From assembly GCF_963576545.1 (NCBI RefSeq), contig NC_083637.1, forward strand, positions 17,761,507 to 17,825,506: DNA of 64,000 nt, given 5' to 3'. Made by a program: the position numbers and the translations under genes. The DNA comes from Limanda limanda. Its lineage: Eukaryota; Chordata; Actinopteri; Pleuronectiformes; Pleuronectidae. Each line of letters opens with the position of its first letter. Position 1 is the first letter of the stretch. Below, one piece after another: positions 24,449 through 38,770 of the stretch. The notes beneath the pieces are model-generated. The model saw nothing but the letters and a program-made list of their open reading frames with translations, was not told where the DNA came from and did not search any database.

Positions 24449-24715
24449 CTAAACTCCATTTGAATAATTACAGCACTTTAAACTCAAAGGTGAAACGTCT
24501 CTGGGTGCAGCTTCTGATCTGCTCTCCTGTGGCATCTGTGACTGTGACACATCTTTAGGAGTCCAGTGTCCATTTATCCCCGCAGAGTGCAGGATGTAGC
24601 AGATCCCAAATGAAAGAAGACACAGTGTGGCGAGGCTGTGCACCAGGCAGCGCTGAGTGATAATAGATGAGATGTGGAGTGCTGCCTGGGCTCTCCACCC
24701 AGGAAGAGTGTGTCC
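24449..24715 (-). CDS. candidate terminal coding exon of an unrecognised membrane protein
   Basis: On the minus strand a gagagcccag acceptor is followed in phase 0 by AALHISSIITQRC, then a hydrophobic span LVHSLATLCLLSFGICYILH that could cross a membrane, and a polar tail ending in YSNGV and a stop. An AATAAA follows about 150 nt on. I do not recognise the family. The open frame extends upstream of the acceptor, so the exon edge is uncertain. It could be chance. Confidence 0.25.
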   Translation of the reverse strand, partial: GHTLPGWRAQAALHISSIITQRCLVHSLATLCLLSFGICYILHSAGINGHWTPKDVSQSQMPQESRSEAAPRDVSPLSLKCCNYSNGV

Positions 24716-26480
24716 GTGCATGCGCGCACCGCACCGCGTATTGTGTTTGATGATGGACCCCAGCTGGAGAGGTATTGACGAAGCCTTATGAAACATGCTG
24801 GAGGATGATTACAATGGAGAATGATTATCACTTCGCCTCTCCTCTGTCTCTGCACGTCCCCTCCCACTGCCTCCCCCTCTCTTCTATTTCTCGCTCATTC
24901 TTTCTCCTCTTCCCATTCAGCACGCGAGGTCAAGTGTCACTCCGTCTCTGTTGTCAAGGCTGCCAATCACCCACACAGTGAGTGCGAGGCAACTGTTGCC
25001 AAGGAAACAGAGCGATTTGGTTGCTAGGCACCTGGAGCTGTGCTCACAATAGTCATTTTGTTGCTTAGAAGCGCGCACACACACACATGCATACACAAAT
25101 ACACACAAAGCCACAGAAATGGCTTTGCCCGATCAACAAGTTTACACAGCCTTCGAGTGAAATTCATATAAATTACAATTATACAGCGTGCTAATAAATA
25201 TGAGATTTGCTTACTCAGTTGCAAGAAATCATGGAATAATAAATTGTAAGAGAGTAATTTATCATGGGCACATTTGCAAACAGATGCTAATATACTGCTG
25301 AATGTGCAATGAAATGTTGATTTTCTAATTTATAATACTTAGCAATAATGCTAATGTGCCAAAAATGTAACTCAGGATGTTTTATTCTCGCTCGTTCGCT
25401 GCCTGATTAATCAGCATGCCCTGACGTCCAAGAATTCTTCAAACCCACACCTAAACTTGATCAATAAAAGACATAAACATCCATCACTCTGACTAAAAAT
25501 AGTTACCCATAAAATCAATCAGCCCCTTATTTCCCCACCGGCACATGGACCCAGTGAACCCAGCTTTATACATACGGGGACCTGCTTGTTTTCATAAGCT
25601 CCATCAATCCCCCGACTCTCGACTGGCATGTAGATCATTTTAACTCTCATGCAATATATACAAACACACACATATATACATATATATAAATATATATATA
25701 TATATACTGTGTGTGTGTGTGCTTCTGATTCTCCATCACGGCAGCCAGTCAGCTGAGCCGAATGCTGAAATGTCAGCCACGGGTGCAAGCCTTGACTTGT
25801 CCTCATGTGTTACTGTCTCCTGTTGCTGCAGCTACAGGCACCGAACTCTCACATATTTTTAGCATGAGCCAGGGAGTCAAAAATAGGAATGCACGGGTAG
25901 TTTGTAGTGCAAAAAATGGATGATGGTTATGCACGGTATTAACATACCGTAGCAGAGGTAGAATTGCAACCATTTACGTCCAAGGAAAACCACAAAAAAG
26001 CCATTTCTGCCACAGATTTTGCAAACTATAAAATGTCCGTTGGCTGCCGAGTGTGAAGGACTGTGAAAGAAGTGATAAGATTATGGGCTCACGTGTGTGT
26101 GTACGAGTGACAGACAAGGGTATGCAATCAAGAAGGTTTGAAATTAACGTCTGAGTCGGGAGACTTTTGTGTTAAGCTCCCTGAACTAATTCCTGGGAGG
26201 GTTTAGCTTAGTGGCATGGTGCAGATCTTCCCCACCAGCGCCTCTGCAGGAGACGCTGAACATGGCCGGGCCACGTAAAAACTCATTTCCTCCACAGGTG
26301 TGAGGAGTGACATGGTTGATAAACCTACAATGATAAAACCTTTTCGGGGACTTGATTTGATTTGGGCTCCTGGCTAGCCCTGATTGCCTTCTATTAAAGA
26401 AATAACACCTCTCTGATTGGACAAAATAAGCCTTTTCCCATAAAACACCACCTCTGGTTGCTTAATTAAAATGCACCCCG

Positions 26481-26485
26481 TGTGT

Positions 26486-26569
<84 letters not shown>
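26481..26569 (+). repeat. TG microsatellite
   Basis: An almost pure (tg)n run of about 89 bp with one AG interruption near the start. Confidence 0.95.
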
Positions 26570-26570
<1 letters not shown>

Positions 26571-27103
26571 ACCTCCTCAGCTTTTGCTATACATCTATCT
26601 GTGTCTGCCATTGTCGTCTACTGAATAGTGCTCTGCTTTTGGTCCAGTGTAGATGACAAAGCTTCCACTCGACTACGCGTATTCTCAAGCAATAACATCC
26701 ACATCTGTATTATCAACCCAAGAATACCCGTGGTCGAGACCGGAGCAAAGAGGCCCACCTCCTCCCCTCCATCCCACTGCTCTCGGTACTGGAGCTCATT
26801 CGCCCCCCTTTCCTTCCTCTGCGCTGCATCCGCTCGGCTCCGGCACAATGAGATTGCAGCGTGGAAGAGGAGGAGGTCTGTGTGGAGGCAAATCTTAAAG
26901 GACAGCACCTGGGACAAGACAGACAAAAGAGATCATATTTACCCTTCAATAGCAATCCGGCGGCGTGGCTCGGAGGTTTTAATGCACATTTCACGCGCGC
27001 TTCAAGTCACATCTTGAGCACATTGTTGGACTAATAACCCAATTGTAAGCTTTTACAACCACAGCCACACAAACATAGACACACACAGACACACACAGGC
27101 AGC

Positions 27104-27195
27104 GTGTATACCTGAGCTGCACCAAGTAAACAGATTACACTGCCAACAGCCAGTCCCATCGCTCCCCCCAGTATCAAGCAACCATTTAGCCGAGC
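27104..27195 (-). CDS. candidate internal coding exon with hydrophobic segment
   Basis: On the minus strand a ccctctccctcag acceptor precedes about 85-90 bases encoding ARLNGCLILGGAMGLAVGSV and then ICLLGAAQ, ending CAG|GTATAC in phase 0. The 27-residue product is hydrophobic and glycine-rich like a transmembrane helix. The end phase fits the candidate exon at 24715. Family unknown; edges approximate. Confidence 0.22.
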
Positions 27196-27613
27196 GCTGA
27201 GGGAGAGGGCCGGCTCACCAATTATCAAATAGGTGTCAGTGTGTGTTCTGCTGCACGGAGGGGAGAGAGCCCGGTTACCAAACAGATGTTCAGCCCTCAC
27301 CTCCATCCCCTCCTCCTCAACTCCCAACCTTCTCCCAATGCATTTTCCACCTCCTTTTCCCCATCCATCTCCTTCCTCCTCTCCCTTGTCTCACTGACTC
27401 CCTGGCACGGCCTTCCCCCATCTCCTCTCCCTCTACACACAAACACTCTCTCTCTCTCTCTCTCTCTCCCTCTTTATCTCTTTCTTGGTCCGTCCCATGG
27501 AGAATAAGCCCAACTCTTCACCATCCACACTTGCCAATTAGAGACAAGTAGTTGTCAATCAGGAACAAGAGGAGGAGGAGGAGAGAACGAGAGCGAGGGA
27601 TATTCATTGGGGA

Positions 27614-27655
27614 AGTGGTGTTGGTGGTGGTGGTGGTGGTGGTGGTGTTGGTGGG
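27614..27655 (+). repeat. GGT trinucleotide tract
   Basis: (ggt)n with a short ggtgttggt interruption, flanked by GGAG and GTGGGG low-complexity sequence. Confidence 0.85.
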
Positions 27656-28174
27656 GGCGTTAGTGGGTGGGGGTGCGTTTGCATCAGCACCACAGACATG
27701 TACAAGCATGACTTGACTGTCTGCCTTCTCCTCGTAACCTTTCCTCTCTGATGCTTGTGATCCCTGCCCTGGTTGTTTCCCACTCTCGCCCTGTGTGTTT
27801 ACGGCCGCTCCTTCCTACTTTGTCATCCTCCGATTAGCATTGTTATCACACACGTAAACCCCCCCACCCTCACTTAGCAAACCTGCTCACCCTGAAACCC
27901 TACACTCACAGGAAAGTTCCCATTTGACTCACTAACGCCCCAAACGTGGTTAGTCCACTTCACTACCCGTTGCCGTTGTAACGCAAACCTGAAGCCGAGG
28001 ACCTTCACGTCAAACGATATCCTGACACTGGTCTGTCCTCATTACCTTCACTCCTCCAATCCTCCTCTCCTCATCTCTCTCTCCTCTCCTCACCTCGGCC
28101 TCCTCCCTCTCTCCTGTCCACGTCTGGGGCCGCTGATGATGACAACTCAAGTGGACGTGTCTTCTGTTCTCACC

Positions 28175-28330
28175 GAGAGCTGTGAAGAGATGTACGTAGG
28201 TGTCAGAGATCTGGTGTAAAAATACACCCGGCTGCTGCCCTCCTTCACCACACAGGGCCGGTGTGTGTCTGCTCGGTGTCACTGGGAGGCCTCCGTCTAA
28301 TTTGAAGACATGCTTCGGTGTGGTTCTGCC
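28175..28330 (-). CDS. candidate internal coding exon
   Basis: On the minus strand a cacatacacag acceptor opens in phase 1 with GRTTPKHVFKLDGGLPVTP, continues through QQPGVFLHQISDTYVHLFTA and ends CTCG|GTGAGA in phase 1. The entry phase fits the candidate first exon at 29655-29726. The exit phase does not fit the 27.1-kb candidate directly, so another exon would be needed or this one is spurious. Confidence 0.22.
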
Positions 28331-29654
28331 TGTGTATGTGGAAGCCGAGCTATGATAGCATGACACTCACATATGGGTGTGCCTGCGGCTGCAGACTCGA
28401 CTGTGTGCACCAGCCGCCTTCTCCTTTTTTTTTTCTTCTGGTCACCACAGTTTATACTTTTCCCAAACTGGTCCACATCTTCACATATATGATCAAACCT
28501 TCGTTCCCGATACTTTCTTTAGATTGGATAAGAAGTTTATCTGGTGCCACAGGACATCTGGTTTGCATTTATAAGAAAATCCATTTCCTGAATTGACTTG
28601 ATTGAAAGTGAGCTGGCTCCAGCTGGAGGGCCTAATGAAGGAAAATCAGTCTGTGTTCCGTGGTTATGCGTGACGCACGCGGACTTTATCAATCCTCAGA
28701 CCTAATGTCAGCTAGAATGCAAGTGGCGAAAGACAAGACACTGAGATGGAGACAGGAGAGCGAGCGGACGCTGGGGCTGCCTCCTGCACATTACCGCCTA
28801 ATTGCTTGGAACTAAAGATGCTGTTATGAGGATGCTTATGCTTATGCCTGCCACAGCAAATCTTTCCAGTCTTTCTGGCCACACTGTGGAGTCGAATAAT
28901 CACTACCCAGGCAAAAAAAACCCAACAAGATAGTGGTGGCATCAAATTCTGCCTAAAGTTGCAGAATAAAGAAAACCCCCTCCTGCATTTTGGAGCCAAA
29001 CTTTTAGTGATAAACTTAACACAGCCACTTTGTCTTTCTTAATGTTTGCTGCAATTAAATGCATTTAGGCTCGTTGGCCTACTATAGCCCAGATAACAGC
29101 AGACAGGCACTGTAAAATTGCAGATAGCCACCACCTGTCCTCTACGTGACAGGCTTGGATATGAAGCTTTTCTTTGTTTGTAAATACATCCGCTGCCACT
29201 GACAAGGACCCAGTTCAGAGGGGATCGAGCCTTTAACCCTTTGCAGGGAGCAGGAAGGAGGGAGGTTGGGTCTTTATTGTACAAAGGAGGCGGACGGACA
29301 CGCTGTGGGCTCGAAGTGCAGGTGCAATTCTCCATCCCGGGGTTAAGCAGGCACTTATTGGTGGTGATGCTGATGGGACCAACCTGTTCAGTTCTCAAAT
29401 CACAAAGCCCAGAGATGGATCGGGTCGTCCATCCCGTGCCATGCGCACTGCTCCACAAATAATAACCCGGATCTCTCTGATTAAAATCTTGTTTTTTTTT
29501 TAATTTTTCACTTTAGGGATAGTCAACAAATATGTGTGAATAAGAGGAGAGTGTAAAGTGATGGGAGCAGGAGCGGCGCCGCGCACTGAACTGTGTCCAC
29601 GTCGCTTTTCGTGGTGAAATATATATATTTAAAGAAAAAAGATTCAACTTACCG

Positions 29655-30110
29655 CTTGTGCACCTTGTTTTTGATTGTGTGTCCTCCTGCAGGAAGCCGC
29701 TCCACACGCCGCACATTGTATCCATGCTGAAGTGTGACAACCGACCACACTGTGCAGGGAAACGCCCCCCGCCTCTCCTCCTTTCTCTCCTGTGCGCTTC
29801 TCCTCCTGCTCGTATGGGAATCACATAACCACTCCTTGTTTTTCCACTCTCACCCGGGGAGGGATGGAGGGATGGAGCGATGGAGCCGATGCAGCAGCAG
29901 CATCAGCATCAGCAGCAGCATCCCATGCAACTCAGCTGCAACCTCTCACCTCTCCTCCTCCTCTTCTGCTTTTCTCCTCCTCTCCTCCTCGCCTCCTCCT
30001 CTTCCTCCTCCTCCTCCTCTTCTTCTCGTTTTGTCCATGCCTCCTCCCAGACCTGCCGTCAAAGAGCATGCCCTTATAGTGCAGCGTTATCCAATCGAGG
30101 GTCCGGGGAC
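29655..30110 (-). promoter_or_regulatory. candidate minus-strand promoter and first exon
   Basis: A CpG-richer segment carries, in minus orientation, an ATTGG (reverse CCAAT) near 30091 and TATAAGGG near 30075. After GGA-rich leader sequence comes an ATG at 29726 encoding MDTMCGVWSGFLQED and ending AGCG|GTAAGT in phase 1 at about 29655. The donor is a strong consensus. Another upstream ATG exists in the leader. It may instead be a noncoding RNA start. Confidence 0.35.
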
Positions 30111-30149
30111 CATTGAGGGGACCAATGGTTGATGGAGCTCTGCTAACAT

Positions 30150-30900
30150 GGAAATAAATGGTTTGGGGTATAGAGCTGTACAACCTGGGTTCTAAAGTAA
30201 AAATCTCATTCATTATCTGAATAGGGGACGGTCAATAGATGTGACTGTCCAAGGTAGATCAACACAATGATGTTTTAAGCTCCATTAGAAGCCACAAGTC
30301 TTAATGTCTTAAGAGAAAAATCTGTATTTGGTGGAGCCCGCTGTTACCATGGAAATGTTTACCACAAGCGCAAAAAATGATGGAGGATAAAATATTAGAA
30401 AGGATTCTTGAGACCATGGTCAAAAATTAATAAAATCCAGAACTGTTTGAAAAGCTGGAGGTCATTGTTTTGCTTTTTTGGGCTCAACAGCTTCCAGAGG
30501 TCAAAATCCCATTCATTTTCTAAATAGAGATTTTGATCATAAGCCATAGAACTGTACCCGTCCAATGTAGACTTACCACAAGCTAGAAGCTGCAAATTTG
30601 TATCACATCAACTGCATTTCTAAGAAAATACTGCTTTATTAGCGATGTCAAGGAGAATTACTACACTGCCCTTAATCTTTAGGTGCAATGGCGACGTCTC
30701 CGATTGGTGGAGCTCACTGTTACCATGGAAATGTTTACCACAGCGGTGAAAATCCTGTTGACAGATAAGATGGTTCAGCGTCACTGTCTGTCTAACATGC
30801 TGCGGTCCAAAGGGGTGAAAATCTCTGCAACAAGGTTCAATTCAACAAGAAGCATGATGGAAGTCACTGGACAGGGATAATTTGCAAAGGTTTATGGGAT
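30150..30900 (+). repeat. two related copies of a dispersed teleost repeat
   Basis: Landmarks recur within this stretch: a 'tctaaagtaaaaatctcatt' / 'cagaggtcaaaatcccattc' pair near 30190 and 30497, and two 'ggtggagcyc..gttaccatggaaatg' segments at about 30330 and 30705, each followed by tttaccaca. The order matches an interspersed repeat I recognise from fish genomes; class undetermined. Confidence 0.55.
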
Positions 30901-31874
30901 GTGTAGTTCAATCACTCTAAAAATAATCCTGTACACAGTATTTTACCTTTGCCTTTGGTCCATTTTTCTACTTGTTTTGCCCTGAATCAAATGTTTTATG
31001 GTCACAATAAATCCCTTAGCTGGTCTGCCTGGTTCCAGACTTTTTTAATGAGGATGTTCGGAAATGTCAAAGGACAAAATGAAAGGGAAATTTACTTCCG
31101 GAACCAGAGACGAAGTGGGCGGTCACTGTTACGCTCTATGCACGTGTGAGAGTGGATGACTCACTGATATCCCTGCACCCACAGAGCCGACAGAACGTTT
31201 TGTGCCGTTGGTTACAGCTGAATCTTGAGCAATAAAGTGTCTACGTCATGTTGTATTAGAGAATTAATTTGTCATTTTATTTCCCAGTGTGTGGTCACAA
31301 TAGAACATGTTAAAAACACGCTGCATTAATTAAACCTCTGTGGTATTTTGTCACTCCTTCAGTCACTTGTTTGAATTCTCCAGGGTGGACAGACCAGTAA
31401 AATCCAATGCAAGCTTGTGCAACATCCATGCAAGAAGTAACCAAAGCTTGCTACCTACCTTTTCCAAGCTTACACTGCTATAACATATTTGCCTCAACTC
31501 CATGGTCATTGCATTACTTCGTGCTATTCATTCACCATTAGAGTTATTCAGAAAACAAGAAAAAACGCTGACAGTATATAGCGCTATAAATATGACACAA
31601 CAGTACATAATACAACAACACAGTTACGTTCTAAACTCACAATTGTCGTGTTAGATTGTGTTGCGTTTTATAAACAATGATCGTTTTTATATTTTGATAT
31701 ATCTACTGAGATATAAATAAAGACTGTTGAGCACAAACACAGAAATAGAGGAACATCATGTTAGATAAAGCCACTGCTCTGTCAGTCATTAGCGCCGAAA
31801 TCATAATAGAAGATGAGGCCCAGATTGTGTGTTTTGAGTGGTGTTCCCTGCAGGGTTTCAACAAAGGTGCGTTA

Positions 31875-31888
31875 GTGTGTGTGAATGG

Positions 31889-31919
<31 letters not shown>

Positions 31920-31967
31920 TGTGTGTGTTTGTGTGTGTGTGTGTATGTGTGTGTGTGTGTGTGTGTT
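31875..31967 (+). repeat. TG microsatellite
   Basis: (tg)n with TTTG and TATG interruptions. Confidence 0.93.
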
Positions 31968-32119
31968 GCGACTCCTAATCCAGTCTCCTGGGACCTCTGT
32001 ATCCGGTTGATGGTCTTCCTTAGCGGACATGCCATGCTGGATGGGATTGGTGGTTAGGCCTTTCATAATCCTCTCCTCATCTGGTCCCTGAAAAGGAGCT
32101 GCCCCTCTAAACCCAAAAT

Positions 32120-32152
32120 GTGTGTGTGTGTGTGTGTGTGTTCGGTGTGTTT

Positions 32153-32184
<32 letters not shown>
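32120..32184 (+). repeat. TG microsatellite
   Basis: Two (tg)n blocks separated by ttcggtgtgtttgtgta. Confidence 0.93.
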
Positions 32185-33534
32185 CTGTTATTGTCTCAAT
32201 GCTCAGTAATGATCCACACAGGAGCTAAACTGGCTTTTGTCAACATTCTTTGCTCCACAGCAACTTATCTTCATTTTTTCCTCATTTAGTCTCTCCTGTC
32301 TTTTCCTCGCTGTCTTTATTCCGCTGCTGCACATCAGGAGCAGAGCGGCAGGCGCAGGCTTTGTGCGGCACTTAGAGACAGACACACAGCAAACATGTAA
32401 ATTGGATGTTTGAGAGCCCACAAGGCTGATTCTGTAAGGCACTGGAGCCTTCAAGGCCATAAAAAAACTGATAGCATATTTCATGAAATAAATGAGCAGC
32501 CATACAGTCTCTCTCTCTTTCTCTCTCACACACACACACATACAGTGTTAATGGCTTCATAATTGTCGGAGGCAGACCATTGAGCATAATCAGGAGACTG
32601 CAGCAAGGCAAAGACCAATATTTGTAATTTACTGTGACAGATAGTACATTTTTATTACCCAGGGGTTGCTGGTTTGTTTTGGGATGCAATAAACTATGCT
32701 CATCCGCGTACTTTTTATCTCTCTCAGTTCACACACTCACTCCGTCTCGCTCTCCCCCTCTCTCACTCTCTCTCTCCCCCTCTCACACACACTTGCTTTT
32801 CACACATACACACACACACGCACACACACGGTGGTTCAGCCCCAGACAGTGTGTGACTTGTGGGTCAGGAGCATTACGCTCAAACAGACAGACACTGAGT
32901 CGGAGAGCAAAGTTCAGCTCATCACAGGAAGTCATAGGCAGACACACACACAGTCATAGCCCTAAATCATATATTTACATATCACCCTCTGACATAATTA
33001 AAACGTCTCTGAACCGAACTCTTTGGTTTTGATCTGGCATCCACAAGTGTTTTCTTTTCTTTTCCATCCTGACAAATGCTTTTTTCCCAGAGAGCATAAT
33101 GCTTAAACGAGCACCCCATCGATTTAGCATTGTGCTCTTATAACATTGTCGGACTTATCATGGATAAGGAAAGAAAAAGGCCGAAATCAATGCAGCAGAA
33201 CCGGAGATAACGTCTTTTTTTTATTCCACACATTCCTCATGCCTGTCAAAACCTGGCGCCTACACAACCCACAATGCAACGCAACGGTGCAGACAGAGAT
33301 TTGTGTGTGCTATTAGAGGGTGATTTATCCTCATGCATCAAGCGCAGATGGTTGGTCACACAGGTCTGATAACTCCTCGTTCTAACTCTGCACCTACTGG
33401 TCTTTCAAACTTGTAGACTCAAATGACCAAAGTGACATCACTTGAGGCTATCAATCAGATTTCATATGTAGTAGCACTCCTCAAGTTTCTAATGAGACCC
33501 CATTTAATATGTTGCACATTATTCCACACGTGAA

Positions 33535-34860
<1,326 letters not shown>

Positions 34861-36937
34861 ACATTCACTTGGCTCTGGTAGAAAGTGACGTAAGCATCGA
34901 GTCAGCCGCCGACCAAAGCAAATACAAATCACTTCCCTCTCAGGCTAATGGCTTTAAATACTTAGGTATTTAAAAAAACATGACATCACCACAAGAGGCA
35001 GCACCATTCATAATTAAAAACTAATTTGTACAGTGTGCCTAGAACATATGAATCATCAGAATGAGCTCCTCATTGGTTTTTACTGGATTGAGCCCGGTCT
35101 GTTGACTTTAGTGACACGATATATCATGAAATATCTGCTTGTGTCGCCCTGAAAGAGAATCACTCACTGGTTTTAACCCTCACCAGTCATTAGAATCACA
35201 CATGTGAATTATTAAATGAGCATTTTTTCTATTTATTTTATTTAATTTGTTCACTCTGAGGCAGAACTTTAAAAGTGTCAGTGATTCACACTCTAATTGG
35301 AGTGGAAGGATGCTCATGGTGCTCAGTAGTCCGTTTGTAGGGTTGGGAACGAGGGAAGCTGGCAATCAGGGTGGAGAAACAGTGTGTGTAAGTGTGCGTG
35401 TGTTTCTGTGGTTGTGAGGACCAATTTGTGTATGTGTGTGTGTCAGTGTTAACAAGAGAGACAAATAGGAACAGAGAGAGAGGGAGAGAGAGAGAGAGAG
35501 AGGGGGAGAGAGAGGGAGGGAGAGAGAGGGAAAGAGAGCAGGTGCACCACTAATGGCTTTTTAAAAAGGTTACAGCGTGGAGCTCTTCTTTTCTAATGGG
35601 GCTCCGGCTGTGCTTGAGAAGCAATTTCCGGAAATGATAATGTTGTCGAGAGTGCTGAGAGTTCTGTGTGCTTGTGTGTGGTTGTTTGTGTGTATGTGAG
35701 TGTGTGTGTGTGTGGTTGGGTGTGTGAGTGTGTGTGTGTGTGTCTCGTCATTAACAAGACTGACAAACACAAACTCAAAGGAACACAAAGAGGGAGAGTG
35801 GGGGGAGACATGGGGTAATTGGGAGAGAAAAGAAAGAGGAATGGCCTGTGTCTGCATTTCAAAGTAATTGTGCCATTACATTACATTTATTAGCTTGATG
35901 ACTAATGCCTAATGTGGGCCAGCCAGGGTCTCAAGTGGAAAAGAAGAAAACATTTAAAAAGCTCTTTTCTGGTTAAGCATATTTTTACATTCCTAATGTG
36001 CCATTTGATTTCACAAACATTTCATCTGGATGCTGAAAGCTTCCCTCTCTCCAGGCTTTATCCTGGGTGAGGCGTGGTGAACACTGCCCCCCTGTGGTCA
36101 CAGCTGATAACGACAAATTTTTCTTCAACACAGTGTCTTTCCAGAAAAAAATCCTAAAAAATTTGTCATATTGAAAGTTGTGATATTCACTTTTACAGAT
36201 ATTTCCATCTTTGAATTAAATACAAATGTGGGCACATAACAATAAATTGAGTCAGAGCAATTTATACATAGAAATTATATATTCTACATTTACACTTCCA
36301 TTCCTATTGCTCAGCTGTCCACTGAGGGGCAGTGCTTTCCCATGAGTTCCCTGCAGTATCCAATTCTGGTGTGTTTGCCTTGTAAAAGAGATAGAAATCA
36401 CTAAATACAAGTGAGCTACTGAGGGACACTAATGCTGGAGCTGCTCACAGCTGCACAAAATGAAAAAAGTTGTGTAATTTTTTGTTTTGTCTTTGCGACA
36501 TTTAATTAGCGGAGGCAATCCAGGATGGCTTCTTCTGTCTTCCTGTAATTACAACTATTAGTATGTAACATACGGTGACTGGGACATTGTGACACACCTC
36601 CAATACTCAAGATTCAACATGGAATACTAATCTGATACAGTAAAACACAACACGGTGGATTGGCCTTTTCATTGAAAACTGTTGAAGATATTTTCTAACA
36701 GTGGGAGAAGTGTGCAGGTTTGAATAATACAATGAATGATGCCTGACGTCTATTCAGCTGTTTGGGTTACTGGCTAACTGGCAGTTGATATTAGACACAC
36801 ATGAACAAATAGGTCAAAATGTCTGCAGTGAAATACAGCTATTGCTCCTAGTTGAGTGACATTCAGGATGTATTTATTATCATCAGCACACAGATATGCA
36901 CAAAATAGGTCTGGGATTGTCACTAAGTAGAGTTCAG

Positions 36938-37120
36938 ACCTGCGCCAAGGCTCGACAGCGCCCTGATGGAACCACACCAGATCCAGATTTCTATTTGGAT
37001 CTGCACCAAATTACACACACCAATAGATATCAGCTGCCTAAATATGCCTGATATTTGTCATAAGAATCCATGACATATTCTCTGTGACAATGGTAAAAAT
37101 GTTGAAAAATGCAAAGATAA
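36938..37120 (+). repeat. dispersed 'aggcccaacag' repeat family (copy 5)
   Basis: It has landmarks cctgcgccaaggctcgacag, cgccctgatgga, ccagatccagatttctattt, ggatctgcaccaaatt, ctgcctaaatatgcctgat, aatccatgacatattctctg and gttgaaaaatgc. This is the clearest copy and useful for defining the consensus. Confidence 0.7.
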
Positions 37121-38659
37121 ATAGAGTGAAAAAGAAACCTCTTGGATCCAAAATTGTGTCATGGTGGTTTTGAGGATTTTGCTCACAAACGGAAAAAAGG
37201 ACAGACGTTACAACAAAATAGATGGTGCTGGTATGAGGGCCTGATTGTGTTCACTCAGAACTATATTGTACAATGTGTTGCCGGATCATTTCAGAAATCA
37301 GGCAGGTTTCTATTGGATCTGAAGGGGAACACTCAGAGATGGAGGGAAAAGCTGGCTTTCATAGAGAGAAAGGAGACTTGATGTAACACACGTACTCACA
37401 CACATTCTCTTATTGGAGAAATTTATAGTTATTGTGCTTTTTAATCCACATTACAAATGAGAATTATAAATCCTATCTCACAACTCACAGCCATCACAGT
37501 CCAACCCTGACTGAGGTGTGGGAGGTCTTCAAACGAAGCAAACAAAAAGTGCAATTCAGGCAGCAGCGTGTGGTAATTGCCATTTATTTTGTTAAATAAA
37601 TACAAAACAAAGACATATTAACGTGGGTGTTCTCTATCCCTTCGGTTGTTTACAAAAAAAAAGATGAAGTGTTACTGTGGCTAATCTCAAAGCTATAAGG
37701 ATCACCTTCTGCTATAACAGGCATAGTTGGGACGCCTCGGCAGGGGGTCCTGTGAAGGCCTGCACTTACGCACTAACACAAGTGTGGAATTATAGCAGCT
37801 ACTTTTGACTGTTTCATTTAAGAAAACCAAATTAACAGTTACACTGCCGTACAATGTACAATCATCATACACACACCAGTAAGCATACACACTCACACAC
37901 ACCTACACATGCTTAACAAAACCCTATGTCTTCTGTATATAAGCCAATGCACACTCTCCCACTGGCAGCCTGTCTGTCCTCCTGAACTGAGCAGAACCAA
38001 AGCGAGTTGTCAGCCACCACCACACACACATCAGGATTTCACACACTTCTCCACTGCGCTACATTCCTGCTTCAGATCAGGCTACTACTCGTGTTCCTGC
38101 AGGACAGTCTCAGGTTGCGTCTCACTGTTCTCACACTTGAAACATAATGATAATGTGGTGTATACTGTGTGAGAAACCTATTCACTGTACAAAACTATAC
38201 AAAAGTCAAGAGATCGTAGCTTTGTGTCACACACATGGTCTGCGCCATTGGATTCATTGTCGGTGTGAGGAAATAATGGTAGATAGGAAAAATAACAAAA
38301 AACAATCTTGTAACACATTTGTTTTGTTAACATGTTGTGTGTCATGTATTTAGATAAAAGTTATTTGAAATTAAAAAATGAAGACCAAGCATGAGAGGGT
38401 GTAAGGGACACAGCAGATGGTGCATTATATGGGACACTGACAAAGAATTTGTATAAAACTTTATAATAAAACTTTTCCAAATATTTCACAGCATGGACGT
38501 AGAACATACACATTGTCATAACACACACACACAAGAACACACACACCCGCACACACACACACCTGAATATTAAGTAGTTAAAATGTTTGGAAGGTTGGTG
38601 TAAATCCAGTTCCGTTCTCTACAGGGATGAGTCAACTGATGCTCCAACACAAACATGGT

Positions 38660-38770
38660 TTCAGAGTAGACTGTATATAAAGATGGACGATATGACAGCT
38701 TCCCTTAATTTAAGCCTAAGTGTCTTGATCTCCACCTGGTGGCTGGCTGCAGTATGCGTCATTCATTTGA
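38660..38770 (+). repeat. dispersed repeat with 'tagactgtatataaagatgg' core
   Basis: The 20-base core at about 38667-38690 recurs at 46612-46632 together with downstream similarity around a 'cagc/catct..cttcc' stretch. Adjacent sequence to 39230 may belong to the same composite element. Confidence 0.6.

Noticed and set aside
29039..29458. 139-aa minus-strand open frame
   Set aside because: No recognisable motif, and it lies downstream of the strong donor at 29655, so it would be intronic to the candidate gene.
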